A DNA stretch of 64,000 bases from Pseudoclavibacter chungangensis (GTDB lineage Bacteria > Actinomycetota > Actinomycetes > Actinomycetales > Microbacteriaceae), in the NCBI RefSeq assembly GCF_013410545.1, contig NZ_JACCFV010000001.1, positions 1,736,001 to 1,800,000 of the forward strand. Reading direction: 5' to 3'. A model generated the notes under the pieces. That model was not told the origin of the DNA. It did no database searches and was given only the letters and a program-made list of their open reading frames with translations. Both the position numbers and the translations under genes were made by a program. Shown here one piece after another: positions 55,319-63,520 of this stretch. Within the stretch, counting starts at the first letter, position 1; the number at the start of each line of letters is the position of its first letter.

Positions 55319-56233
55319 TCACCCGTACCGGCGGACGAACGCCACGAGCGCGGGAACGAAGTCGCTGCCGAGGGGCACGTCGATCGACGCGGTCCCGACC
55401 GGGACGCTCGCGACGAACGCCGCGTTCTCGTCGGAGGGCACACGAACGAAGAGGCGAACACCGACGCCGGCCGGCGCGGCGGCACTCCATGACAGTTCGA
55501 CGCGATCGGGGCGGTCGCGGAAGAACCGATCCCAGTCCTCACCCGCTCCGCGGAGCATGACGAGTCGTTCGACACCGTCGCCCACGTCGACGTCGCCGAG
55601 GTAACCGTCCGTCCACCACATGAAGCGACGCAGCTCGTCGGGGAACCGGAACCCGACGCGAGCCTCCAGGCGCGACGGGCCCCCGTCGGGGACGTCGGCA
55701 TCCAGGCAACGGGGGTCGAGGAAGCGCAGGCCGAACGCCTCGACCGGCTCCCCCCGCGGAACCCTCGGCCACGGCTCGTTCCCCGACTCCCCCGCATCGT
55801 CGAGGTCGTCGAACTCGTGGATCCACCCGTGGAGCGCGTCCACGAACGTCCCACCCGACCACGCGTACACCTCGTTCGAGCCCGCATCGACGACGGCGAA
55901 CCGCAGCGCGCCGTCCTCCTCGCGCCGGAACACGAGCGCGTCCCCGCCACCGTTGTCACCGATCTCGACCGCCCCGGGGAACCTGTCCTCGTCGTGATAG
56001 GCGTCGCTCGTCTCCGTGCACTCGACGATCTCGTCGACGGCGTGGAGGCGGATGTACCGCGGCTCCGTCGCGGTCGCGTCGGTGATCTCACCGTCGTAGC
56101 CGTCGGTCAGGCGCAGGAGGGCCCGCACGTGCACCGGGAACCGTGCCCCCAGCCGCCGCTCGGCGGCGTCGATCGCCCCGTCCGATGCCCCGGACTCGGT
56201 CTCGTCGACGAACTCGATGTCGAAGAATCGCAT
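55319..56233 (-). CDS. Double SUKH (SMI1/KNR4)-domain protein
   Basis: A 304-aa acidic protein with two SUKH-like halves: AAERRLGARFPVHVRALLRL and LTDGYDGEITDA in the first; GFRFPDELRRFMWWTDGYLG in the second. SUKH proteins commonly neutralise contact-dependent or polymorphic toxins; others are housekeeping. No toxin gene or secretion cassette is adjacent, so it looks like an orphan immunity-type gene. ATG 56233 is a probable start; the frame extends seven codons further upstream. Confidence 0.75.
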   Translation of the reverse strand: MRFFDIEFVDETESGASDGAIDAAERRLGARFPVHVRALLRLTDGYDGEITDATATEPRYIRLHAVDEIVECTETSDAYHDEDRFPGAVEIGDNGGGDALVFRREEDGALRFAVVDAGSNEVYAWSGGTFVDALHGWIHEFDDLDDAGESGNEPWPRVPRGEPVEAFGLRFLDPRCLDADVPDGGPSRLEARVGFRFPDELRRFMWWTDGYLGDVDVGDGVERLVMLRGAGEDWDRFFRDRPDRVELSWSAAAPAGVGVRLFVRVPSDENAAFVASVPVGTASIDVPLGSDFVPALVAFVRRYG

Positions 56234-56385
56234 GGGCACGACGCTACGCGGCACCCCGGCGGCCCTCGTCGCACGTCGGACCGATCCCGGCTCATGCCAC
56301 GTACGCAGCCGGGAAGGCGGCCGACACGCACGGCGCGATCACCGAGCGGTCGCCGAGCGCGGCGGACGTGGCTCGTATCGCTCGC

Positions 56386-57099
56386 TCACGCGGCGGAGCC
56401 GCCGGTGGCGAGGCGCATGAGGTCGGTCCCGAGGTCGATTCCTGTCCCCGCGTCGTCCACGGCCCGGAACGTGTGCTGATAGCTCGACCAGGTGTCCGCC
56501 CGGAGTCGGTTCGCGAACCCGCTGTCCATGAGGAGGAACAGTTCGAACGCTGCGCGGTCGATTCGAGTGGTGAGGGCGGGAACGTTCCAGTCCTCGGTCG
56601 ACGCGAAGACGCCGGTCGGTGCGATGAGGGTTCGCAGGAACGCGAACAGCGAGCGCATCGCCCCGTCGACGACGAGCGCGTGCCTCGCGGTTCCCGCCGT
56701 CGCGGCGAGGACGACGGGCGTCCCGAGGAGCAGATCGCTGTCGAGCACGTGGAAGAAGGAACTGAACAGTCCGCTCGGCTCGGCCTTGTAGACGGGCGTC
56801 GCGACGACGGCACCGTCGGCCGCGCCGAGGAGTTCGGCCGCGCGTTCGAGGCCGGGCCCCACGAGCTGCGATACGAGTGCGGTCCCGATCTCGCCGGCGA
56901 GCTCGCGGAGTTCGAGGACGTCGGTGTTGACCTCGCGGCCGTGGCGCGCTGCGGCGGCCTCGACGGCGCCGGCGAGTCGATCCGCGAGCATGCGCGTCGA
57001 GGAGGGGTCACTCGTCCCCCCGTTCACGACGACGAGCCGGAACGGCGCGGCGGCCTCGTTCGATGCCGGGTCCGGGTGTCGGTCGATGTGTGTCGTCAT
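56386..57099 (-). CDS. NADPH-dependent FMN reductase (CE1759 family)
   Basis: A 237-aa flavodoxin-like reductase (VVVNGGTSDPSSTRMLADRL phosphate-binding loop; GAVVATPVYKAEPSGLFSSF flavin loop). It matches the reductase half of a two-gene pair in which the other member is a luciferase-like monooxygenase, present 36 bp upstream. It would supply reduced FMN to that enzyme. ATG 57099 has GGGAG nine bases upstream. Confidence 0.88.
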   Translation of the reverse strand: MTTHIDRHPDPASNEAAAPFRLVVVNGGTSDPSSTRMLADRLAGAVEAAAARHGREVNTDVLELRELAGEIGTALVSQLVGPGLERAAELLGAADGAVVATPVYKAEPSGLFSSFFHVLDSDLLLGTPVVLAATAGTARHALVVDGAMRSLFAFLRTLIAPTGVFASTEDWNVPALTTRIDRAAFELFLLMDSGFANRLRADTWSSYQHTFRAVDDAGTGIDLGTDLMRLATGGSAA

Positions 57100-57135
57100 G
57101 GTGATGTGCTCCCTGTCATGCGGTGGGTCGATGCG

Positions 57136-58341
57136 TCACGGCGTTGCGGTCCGTCGGTCGTCGGCCGAAGCGGTCGTGCGGACGGTCGCCGAGTCGAGGT
57201 ACGGCGAGCCACCTGTCACGTTGTCCCCACGGTTCGCGCGCGGGCGTGGTTCGCGGACCTCGCCGTCGCCGTAGCGGGCGCGCACGAGTGCCGCGTGCGT
57301 GGGCGCCTCGGCCGACTCCGGATCCCGGCGTGCGGCGAGCTCCCGGCGCAGCACGGGGACGACCTCGCCGCCGAGGAGCTCGAGCTGCGACAGCACGGTC
57401 GACAGCGGGAGCCCGGCGTGGTCGATGAGGAACAGTTGCCGCTGGTAGTCCCCGAACGTGTCCTGGAACGTGAGGATCTTGTCGATGACCTCCTGCGGGC
57501 TCCCCACCGCGAGGGGCGTCTGCGTCGAGAACTGCTCGAGCGAGGGGCCGTGTCCGTAGACGGGTGCCTCGTCGAAGTACGGCCGGAACTCGCGATACGC
57601 GTCCTGCGAGTTCTTCGCGATGTAGGTCTGCCCGCCGAGACCGATGATCGCCTGCTTGCGCGTGCCGTGACCGTAGTGCTCGAAGCGCTCACGGTAGAAC
57701 TCGATGAGCCGCTTCGAGTGCGCGCTCGGCCAGAAGATGTGGTTCACGAAGAAGCCGTTGCCGTAGAACGCCGCCTGTTCGGCGATCTCGGGCGTGCGGA
57801 TCGACCCGTGCCAGACGAACGGCGGGACGTCGTCGAGAGGGCGCGGTGTGGAGGTGAACCCCTGGAGCGGCGAGCGGAACTTCCCCTCCCAGTTCACGAC
57901 GTCCTCGCGCCAGAGCCGGTGGAGGAGGTTGTAGTTCTCGAGGGCGAGGGGCAGGCCCTGCCGGATGTCCTGCCCGAACCACGGGTAGACGGGCGCGGTG
58001 TTGCCGCGGCCGAGCATGAGGTCCATACGCCCGCCCGCGAGATGCTGGAGCATCGCGTACTCCTCGGCGATCCGCACCGGGTCGTTCGTCGTGATGAGGG
58101 TCGTGGACGTCGTGACGAGCAGGCGCTCGGTCGTCGCCGCGATCGCCGCGAGCAGGGTCGTCGGCGAGGACGAGAAGAACGGCGGGTTGTGGTGCTCGCC
58201 GATCGCGAAGACGTCGAGCCCGACCTGCTCGGCCGTCCGCGCGATCTCGACGATCCCGCGGATCCGCTCGGCCTCGCTGGGGGTCTCACCCGAGACCGGG
58301 TCGCGCGTGACGTCGCTCACGGAGAAGATTCCGAACTGCAT
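57136..58341 (-). CDS. FMN-dependent luciferase-like monooxygenase (CE1758 family)
   Basis: A 401-aa TIM-barrel LLM oxidoreductase beginning MQFGIFSVSDVT, with FAIGEHHNPPFF, VTTSTTLITTNDPVRIAEEY and LGRGNTAPVYPWFG (flavin site). It pairs with the FMN reductase immediately downstream. The last ~40 residues are an unconserved-looking hydrophilic tail. ATG 58341 has AAGGGGG upstream. Oxidises an unknown organic substrate with O2. Confidence 0.9.
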   Translation of the reverse strand: MQFGIFSVSDVTRDPVSGETPSEAERIRGIVEIARTAEQVGLDVFAIGEHHNPPFFSSSPTTLLAAIAATTERLLVTTSTTLITTNDPVRIAEEYAMLQHLAGGRMDLMLGRGNTAPVYPWFGQDIRQGLPLALENYNLLHRLWREDVVNWEGKFRSPLQGFTSTPRPLDDVPPFVWHGSIRTPEIAEQAAFYGNGFFVNHIFWPSAHSKRLIEFYRERFEHYGHGTRKQAIIGLGGQTYIAKNSQDAYREFRPYFDEAPVYGHGPSLEQFSTQTPLAVGSPQEVIDKILTFQDTFGDYQRQLFLIDHAGLPLSTVLSQLELLGGEVVPVLRRELAARRDPESAEAPTHAALVRARYGDGEVREPRPRANRGDNVTGGSPYLDSATVRTTASADDRRTATP

Positions 58342-58369
58342 GGTGCCCCCTTCGGTCATGTTCATGCGT

Positions 58370-58390
58370 TTTCATATAAATGGAACGTAC
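58370..58390 (-). promoter_or_regulatory. AT-rich promoter/operator region of the monooxygenase-reductase pair
   Basis: A strikingly AT-rich island (TTTTCATATAAATGGAA) 30-50 bp upstream of the start in otherwise GC-rich DNA, with imperfect dyad CAT-ATAA-ATG. It probably contains the -10 element; the exact boxes are unclear. Confidence 0.4.
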
Positions 58391-58462
58391 GAGTGACCGG
58401 AACATTCCCGGTGTGTCGTCGCGACGTGCGCAGGACGACCGGCGGGACCGCAGGAACGCCGA

Positions 58463-58495
58463 GAGGGCACCACCGGTGCGGCCGGTGGTGCCCTC
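58463..58495 (-). terminator. Terminator hairpin downstream of the second aldo/keto reductase
   Basis: 14-bp perfect inverted repeat (58463-58476, 58482-58495), loop TGCGG, 12 bp after the stop codon. Confidence 0.8.
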
Positions 58496-58507
58496 GCGGA
58501 GGGTGGT

Positions 58508-59341
58508 TCAGAACTCCTGGTAGACGGCGGGGTCCTGGTCGGCGATGCGGCCATCGGCTCGCCCGAGCCCGGTGATCGCGGCGATCTGGTCGTCGTTCAG
58601 CTCGACGTCGACCGCTCCGAGGTTCTCGAGCTGTCGTTCGTCCGACGCGGCCTTCGGGAGGGGCAGCGCGCCTCGCGCGATGCCCCACGCGAGCACGACC
58701 TGGCCGGGGGTCGCCCCGACGTCGCTCGCGATCTGACGGATGACGGGCTCCGCGAGCAGGTCGTTGCCGCGCCCGAGCGGGCTCCACGCCTCGGTGATGA
58801 TCCCGCGCTCGCGGTCGAACGCGAGCTGCTCGGTCTGCGGGAAGTAGGGGTGCAGCTCGACCTGGTTCACGTCCGGCAGCACACCGGTCTCCCGCTCCAG
58901 CCGCTCGAGGTGCTCGGGCAGGAAGTTGCAGACGCCGATGGCGCGGACGAGGCCCCGCTCGCGTGCGTCGATGAGCGCCCGCCAGGCCTCGACGTAGCGG
59001 TCGACCTCGGGGTTCGGCCAGTGGATGAGGTAGAGGTCGATCGCGTCGAGGCCCGTGCGGTAGACGCTCTCCTCGACCGTCGCGATGGCCTCGTCGTACG
59101 CGTGATGGCGCCCGGGGAGCTTCGAGGTCACGACGAGGTGGTCGCGACGCGAGAGGCGCGCGGCGCGGCCGACCGCTCCCTCGTTCTCGTAGTTGAACGC
59201 GCTGTCGAGGAGCGTGTACCCCTTCTCGAGCGCCCGGCCGATGGCCTCGACGCCCGTCGCGCCGTTGAGCTTGTAGGTGCCGAATCCCAGGACCGGCAGG
59301 GTCAGGCCGGAGTGCGAGGTCGTGGTGGGGATCGTCGTCAT
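58508..59341 (-). CDS. Aldo/keto reductase, 2,5-diketogluconate reductase group (AKR5-like)
   Basis: A 277-aa TIM-barrel reductase. Catalytic Asp and Tyr in LLDSAFNYENE, Lys in VVTSKLPG, His in LYLIHWPNPE; IGVCNF and LPKAASDERQ (cofactor) follow. The group reduces 2,5-diketo-D-gluconate, methylglyoxal and other carbonyls; the true substrate is unknown. ATG 59341 has GAGGAGG upstream. Confidence 0.92.
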   Translation of the reverse strand: MTTIPTTTSHSGLTLPVLGFGTYKLNGATGVEAIGRALEKGYTLLDSAFNYENEGAVGRAARLSRRDHLVVTSKLPGRHHAYDEAIATVEESVYRTGLDAIDLYLIHWPNPEVDRYVEAWRALIDARERGLVRAIGVCNFLPEHLERLERETGVLPDVNQVELHPYFPQTEQLAFDRERGIITEAWSPLGRGNDLLAEPVIRQIASDVGATPGQVVLAWGIARGALPLPKAASDERQLENLGAVDVELNDDQIAAITGLGRADGRIADQDPAVYQEF

Positions 59342-59469
59342 GCGTGTTCCTCCTCGAGGGCTCGGTCGGCGCGGCGGATCGGCCGCACCAATCCGGAGCG
59401 TAGTCCCGCGAACGCTCGCGCGCCCGAGCGTGCGCTGGACGGGGTCGCCCGCGAGACCCCGCGACGCGC

Positions 59470-62004
59470 TCAGCGACCGAACGGCTCCTCGGTCGGCGGC
59501 GTCAGGTGGATGGGCCCCGTGACGATCGGGATCGCGGTCGTGATGACCGGCACGGAGGCTTCGAGGAGCGACCCGTCGTCGCGCCGCGCGTCCTCCTGCG
59601 GACGGGGACGGCCGGGCCGGTCGGGGCCCTGGCCGTCGAGGGGGACGCGCACCTCGTGTTCGGGGCCCGCGACGAAGCGCTCGCCCCGCACGCCGAACTC
59701 GACCTCGCCGCCCGACCGCACGCGCACGCGAAGTTCGTGGGTCGAGACGGTGACGTCGAGCTCGCTGTCGTGCCAGCGCAGCGGGAACTGCAGTTCGGGC
59801 CACGCGGCCGGGAGCCGCGGGTCGAACGTGAGCTCCCCGCCGTGGTCGCGCATGCCGCCGAAGCCGCACACGAGCGCCGTCCAGACACCGCCCGCCGAGG
59901 CGACGTGCACGCCGTCGGCGGCATTGTGGTGCAGATCCGCGAGGTCGACGAACACGGCCTTGCGGAAGTACTCGAGCGCGAGCTCGCGATAGCCGACCTC
60001 GGCCGCGAGGATCGACTGCACGACCGCCGAGAGTGTCGAGTCACCCGTCGTCAGCGGGTCGTAGTAGTCGAAGTCGGCGAGCTTCTCGCGGTCGGTGAAC
60101 GAGTCACCCTGCAGGAACAGGGCGAGCACGACGTCGGCCTGCTTGAGCACCTGGAAGCGGTAGATGACGAGCGGGTGGAAGTGCAGCAGGAGCGGGCGCT
60201 GCTCGGCCGGCGTGTTCTCGAGGTCCCACACCTCCCGTTCGAGGAACATCGCGTCCTGGGGGTGGATGCCGAGTGCCTCGCTGTACGGGATGTGCATGGA
60301 CTCCGCGGCGCGCTCCCACGCGCCGACCTCACCGGGCTCGAGGTCGAGGCGGTGCACCATCGCGCGGTACTCCTGCGGCGCAGCGGTCTTCATGTTGCGG
60401 ACGGCGCGGCTCGCGGCGCTGAGGTTGAAGCGTGCCATGACGTTCGTGAAGAGGTTGTCGTTGACGACCGTCGTGTACTCGTCGGGGCCCGTGACGCCGT
60501 GGATGTGGAACGACTGGTCACCGTTGTGCTTGCGCAGGAAGCCGAGCGACACCCACAGGCGCGCGGTCTCGACGAGCACGTCGATGCCCTCGCGGTAGAG
60601 GAAGTCCGTGTCGCCCGTCGCGCGAACGTACTTGACGAGCGCGTAGCTCACGTCCGCGTTGATGTGGAACTGTGCGGTCCCGGCCGCGTAGTAGGCGGAC
60701 GCCTCCTCGCCGTTGATGGTGCGCCACGGGAAGAGGGCGCCCTCCTCGTTGAGCTGCCGTGCTCGCCGCCTCGCGTCGTCGAGCATGAGCACGCGCCTGC
60801 GCAGCGCGTTGCGTGCCCATTGCGGTGACGTGTAGGTGAGGAACGGGAGCACGTAGACCTCGGTGTCCCAGAAGTAGTGACCGCTGTAGCCCGACCCCGT
60901 CATGCCCTTCGCGGGCACGCCCTTGGCATCGGCGCGGGCCGCGGCCTGCGCGAGCTGGAACAGGCACCAACGGATCGCCTGCTGGAGCGCGTCGTGGCCC
61001 GTGACCCGGACGTCCGAGCGGGCCCAGAACGCGTCGAGGAAGGCGCGCTGCTCGACGAGGATCGCGTCGAGCCCCGTCTGCCAGGCCCGGTCGATCGTGA
61101 GGGCGCAGCGGTCGAGCAGTTCGCGCGTCGGGACGCCCCGCGACGCGTGGTACGCGGCGGCCTTGGTGACGACGGTCGGCACGCCGGCGCTCGCGCGGAA
61201 CACGAACGCCGTCTTCGCGAAGTCGGGCTCGATGAGCCCCGACACCTCGACAGGGTTCTCGGATTCGACGCGGTGGTCGACCATCACGGCGAGCGTCATG
61301 CCCGACGAGGCGACCCTGTACGAGAGGGCGCTGCGCGCCCCGTCCTGCCGGTACTCCTGCGGGATGAGCACGCGGTCGGCGATGCGCTCGGCCTTGCGCG
61401 GGTCGAACGACGGCTCGATGCGGCCGGTCGTCGTCGGTGCGGGCTCGGAGGCGCCACCGTACACGTCCTCGCCGTCCTGGCGGTTGATCACCTGGCTGCT
61501 GATCGTGACGGTCGCGTCGGCGTTCAGGACCGTGACGCGCAGACGCATGAGCGCGAGGTGGCGGGCCTCGAACGACACCATGCGCTCGTCCTCGATGCGC
61601 ACGTGCTTGCCGGAGGGGGTGATCCACAGCAGGTGTCGGCGGAGGACGCCATCGCGCAGGTCGAGCGAGCGCTCGTAGTCGCGGACGTCGGCGACGTCGA
61701 GCGAGAGCGGCTCGTCGTCGACGTAGACGCGGATCACCTTCGTGTCGGGCGCGTTGACGATCGTCTGGCCGACCTCGGCGAACCCGTACGCCTGCTCGGC
61801 GTGGCGGATCGGCCACGTCTCGTGCAGGCCGTTGATGAAAGTGCCGTGCTCGTGGGCGTGGCGGCCCTCGGGGAAGTTGCCGCGGAGGCCGAGGTAGCCG
61901 TTCGCGACGGCGAAGAGGGTCTCGGTCACCCCGGCGTCGGCGAGCGTGAAGTTCGTCTCGACGAGTCGCCAGGGGTCGACGGGGTAACGGTCGCGGTCGA
62001 TCAT
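59470..62004 (-). CDS. GH65 family disaccharide phosphorylase (maltose/trehalose/kojibiose type)
   Basis: An 844-aa glycoside hydrolase family 65 enzyme: FAVANGYLGLRGNFPEG at the N-terminus, a beta-sandwich domain, an (alpha/alpha)6 barrel with GMTGSGYSGHYFWDTEVY, and the catalytic acid Glu in HIHGVTGPDEYTTVVNDN, then FHPLVIYRFQVLKQADVV (phosphate site). It cleaves an alpha-glucoside with phosphate, releasing beta-glucose 1-phosphate. The HAD phosphoglucomutase gene upstream completes the route to glucose 6-phosphate. ATG 62004 gives the family N-terminus. The upstream gap holds a minisatellite. Confidence 0.93.
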   Translation of the reverse strand: MIDRDRYPVDPWRLVETNFTLADAGVTETLFAVANGYLGLRGNFPEGRHAHEHGTFINGLHETWPIRHAEQAYGFAEVGQTIVNAPDTKVIRVYVDDEPLSLDVADVRDYERSLDLRDGVLRRHLLWITPSGKHVRIEDERMVSFEARHLALMRLRVTVLNADATVTISSQVINRQDGEDVYGGASEPAPTTTGRIEPSFDPRKAERIADRVLIPQEYRQDGARSALSYRVASSGMTLAVMVDHRVESENPVEVSGLIEPDFAKTAFVFRASAGVPTVVTKAAAYHASRGVPTRELLDRCALTIDRAWQTGLDAILVEQRAFLDAFWARSDVRVTGHDALQQAIRWCLFQLAQAAARADAKGVPAKGMTGSGYSGHYFWDTEVYVLPFLTYTSPQWARNALRRRVLMLDDARRRARQLNEEGALFPWRTINGEEASAYYAAGTAQFHINADVSYALVKYVRATGDTDFLYREGIDVLVETARLWVSLGFLRKHNGDQSFHIHGVTGPDEYTTVVNDNLFTNVMARFNLSAASRAVRNMKTAAPQEYRAMVHRLDLEPGEVGAWERAAESMHIPYSEALGIHPQDAMFLEREVWDLENTPAEQRPLLLHFHPLVIYRFQVLKQADVVLALFLQGDSFTDREKLADFDYYDPLTTGDSTLSAVVQSILAAEVGYRELALEYFRKAVFVDLADLHHNAADGVHVASAGGVWTALVCGFGGMRDHGGELTFDPRLPAAWPELQFPLRWHDSELDVTVSTHELRVRVRSGGEVEFGVRGERFVAGPEHEVRVPLDGQGPDRPGRPRPQEDARRDDGSLLEASVPVITTAIPIVTGPIHLTPPTEEPFGR

Positions 62005-62092
62005 GTGCAGCCTGTCAGGATCGTGTGTGGTCGGTGGATACGTGCGCGTGGGGCGGCGTGGGCGGTCGTCGCGCGTCCGCGGGGCGATGTTG

Positions 62093-62451
62093 CGGTCGGA
62101 GTGACGGTTCGGTCGGAGCGAAGATGCGGTCGGAGTGACGGTTCGGTCGGAGCGATGATGCGGTCGGTGTGACGGTTCGGTCGGAGTGACGGTTCGGTCG
62201 GAGTGACGGTTCGGTCGGAGCGATGATGCGGTCGGTGTGACGGTTCGGTCGGTACGTGGCTGTTTCGGGTGCGGTCGGTACGTGGCTGTTTCGGGTGCGG
62301 TCGGTACGTGGCTGTTTCGGGTGCGGTCGGTACGTGGCTGTGCCGGGTGCGGTCGGTACGTGGCTGTGCCGGGTGCGGTCGGTGCGCGCCTGTGTCGCGT
62401 GCGGTCGGCGTTCTGCGCTGCTTGTCCGGGCGGCGTGGCGGGTGCGGTCGG
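62093..62451. repeat. Composite minisatellite: nine 17-bp then five 26-bp units
   Basis: 62093-62245 is nine head-to-tail 17-mers (consensus CGGTCGGAGTGACGGTT, variants ending CGAAGATG or CGATGATG). 62246-62375 is five near-identical 26-mers starting CGGTCGGTACGTGGCTG, followed by degenerate copies from 62376 and 62402 and a last CGGTCGG at 62445. All units start CGGTCGG. The array fills the 454-bp gap between the HAD and GH65 genes; no gene was found in that gap. Confidence 0.92.
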
Positions 62452-62458
62452 GCGCTCG

Positions 62459-63217
62459 TCAGTCGAGGAGTTCGCCGAGATCGGTGACGACGAGGTGCGC
62501 GCCCGCATCGAGGAGCGCCTGGGCGCCCGTGCCGCGATCGACGCCGATGACGAGTCCGAATCCTCCGGCGACGGCGGACGCGACGCCGGAGAGGGCGTCC
62601 TCGACGGCGGCGCTCCGCGCGGGTTCGACGTGGAGCCGTTCGGCTCCGGCGAGGAACACGTCGGGGGCGGGCTTGGAGGGCAGGCCCTCGATCTCGGCGA
62701 CGACGCCGTCGACGACGACGGGGAAGCGTTCGCTCAGCCCCGCGACGCGCAGGACGCGTTCGGCGTTCTTCGAGCTCGACACGACGGCGACGGGCACGTC
62801 GCGGCGCGCGAGTTCGTCGAGGAGCCGAACCGAGCCGGGGTACGCCTCGATGCCCTCTTCCAGGAGACGTTCGAAGAGGACGTTCTTGCGGTTGCCGATG
62901 CCGCAAACGGTCTCGGCGCTCGGCGGGTCGCCGGGTTCGCCCCACGGCAGTTCGACGCCGCGATCGGCGAGGAGTGCGGCGACGCCGTCGTAGCGCTTCT
63001 TGCCGTCGACGTGGTCGAAGTAGTCGCGGTCGGTGTAGGGCGATTCGATGCCGCGCGCCGCGAATTCGTCGTCGAAGAGGCGCTGCCAGGCGCGCATGTG
63101 CACCTCGGCGGTCGGGGTGAGGACGCCGTCGAGGTCGAACAGCACCCCCTGCGCGGCGAACAGGTCGGCGGGTGCGCCGTCGGGGCGGTCGCGCGTGGCG
63201 TGGACGGGTTCGGTCAC
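62459..63217 (-). CDS. Beta-phosphoglucomutase-family HAD hydrolase
   Basis: A 252-aa HAD-superfamily protein with motif I VLFDLDGVLTPT (nucleophile Asp and acid/base Asp), motif II VAVVSSSKN, the Lys of LPSKPAPDVF and motif IV VEDALSGVAS. The cap-domain stretch DRDYFDHVDGKKRYDGV matches beta-phosphoglucomutases. It would convert beta-glucose 1-phosphate from the GH65 phosphorylase into glucose 6-phosphate. GTG 63217 has AGGAGG upstream. Confidence 0.92.
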   Translation of the reverse strand: MTEPVHATRDRPDGAPADLFAAQGVLFDLDGVLTPTAEVHMRAWQRLFDDEFAARGIESPYTDRDYFDHVDGKKRYDGVAALLADRGVELPWGEPGDPPSAETVCGIGNRKNVLFERLLEEGIEAYPGSVRLLDELARRDVPVAVVSSSKNAERVLRVAGLSERFPVVVDGVVAEIEGLPSKPAPDVFLAGAERLHVEPARSAAVEDALSGVASAVAGGFGLVIGVDRGTGAQALLDAGAHLVVTDLGELLD

Positions 63218-63520
63218 GGGTCCTCCTGGCGGTTCGAGGAGCGACGACGGAGGCCGGTGTCGACCCCCGCCCACGCGGGCGGGTTCGGTGCTTCGAGTAT
63301 CGCACCCGGGCGGTGCCGGGTCGCGAGCCGGAGCCGAGTGACGCGCCCGTCGGAACGAGCGGCGAAACGAGATCCGACGCGTTCGATGCTAGCCGCACCG
63401 AACCTCGACGCGACACCGACGACCGCCGGGGTACCGGGATTGCGAGGAGCAGCGACGCTGCTGTCGGTACAGACACCACCAGCGACACCGAAACGACCCA
63501 AGGCACAGACACTGTTCACC
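63218..63520. other. Gene-free stretch upstream of the HAD gene, with one hairpin
   Basis: No credible coding frame. One hairpin CCCGCCC-ACGC-GGGCGGG (63266-63283) lies about 50 bp before the HAD start and could be a terminator of an upstream transcript or an attenuator. Promoter boxes were not identified. Confidence 0.45.

Noticed and set aside
62004..62508. An N-terminal extension of the GH65 protein through the repeats (Thr/Pro/Arg-rich)
   Set aside because: The 17- and 26-bp periods are not multiples of three, and the family N-terminus begins at ATG 62004.
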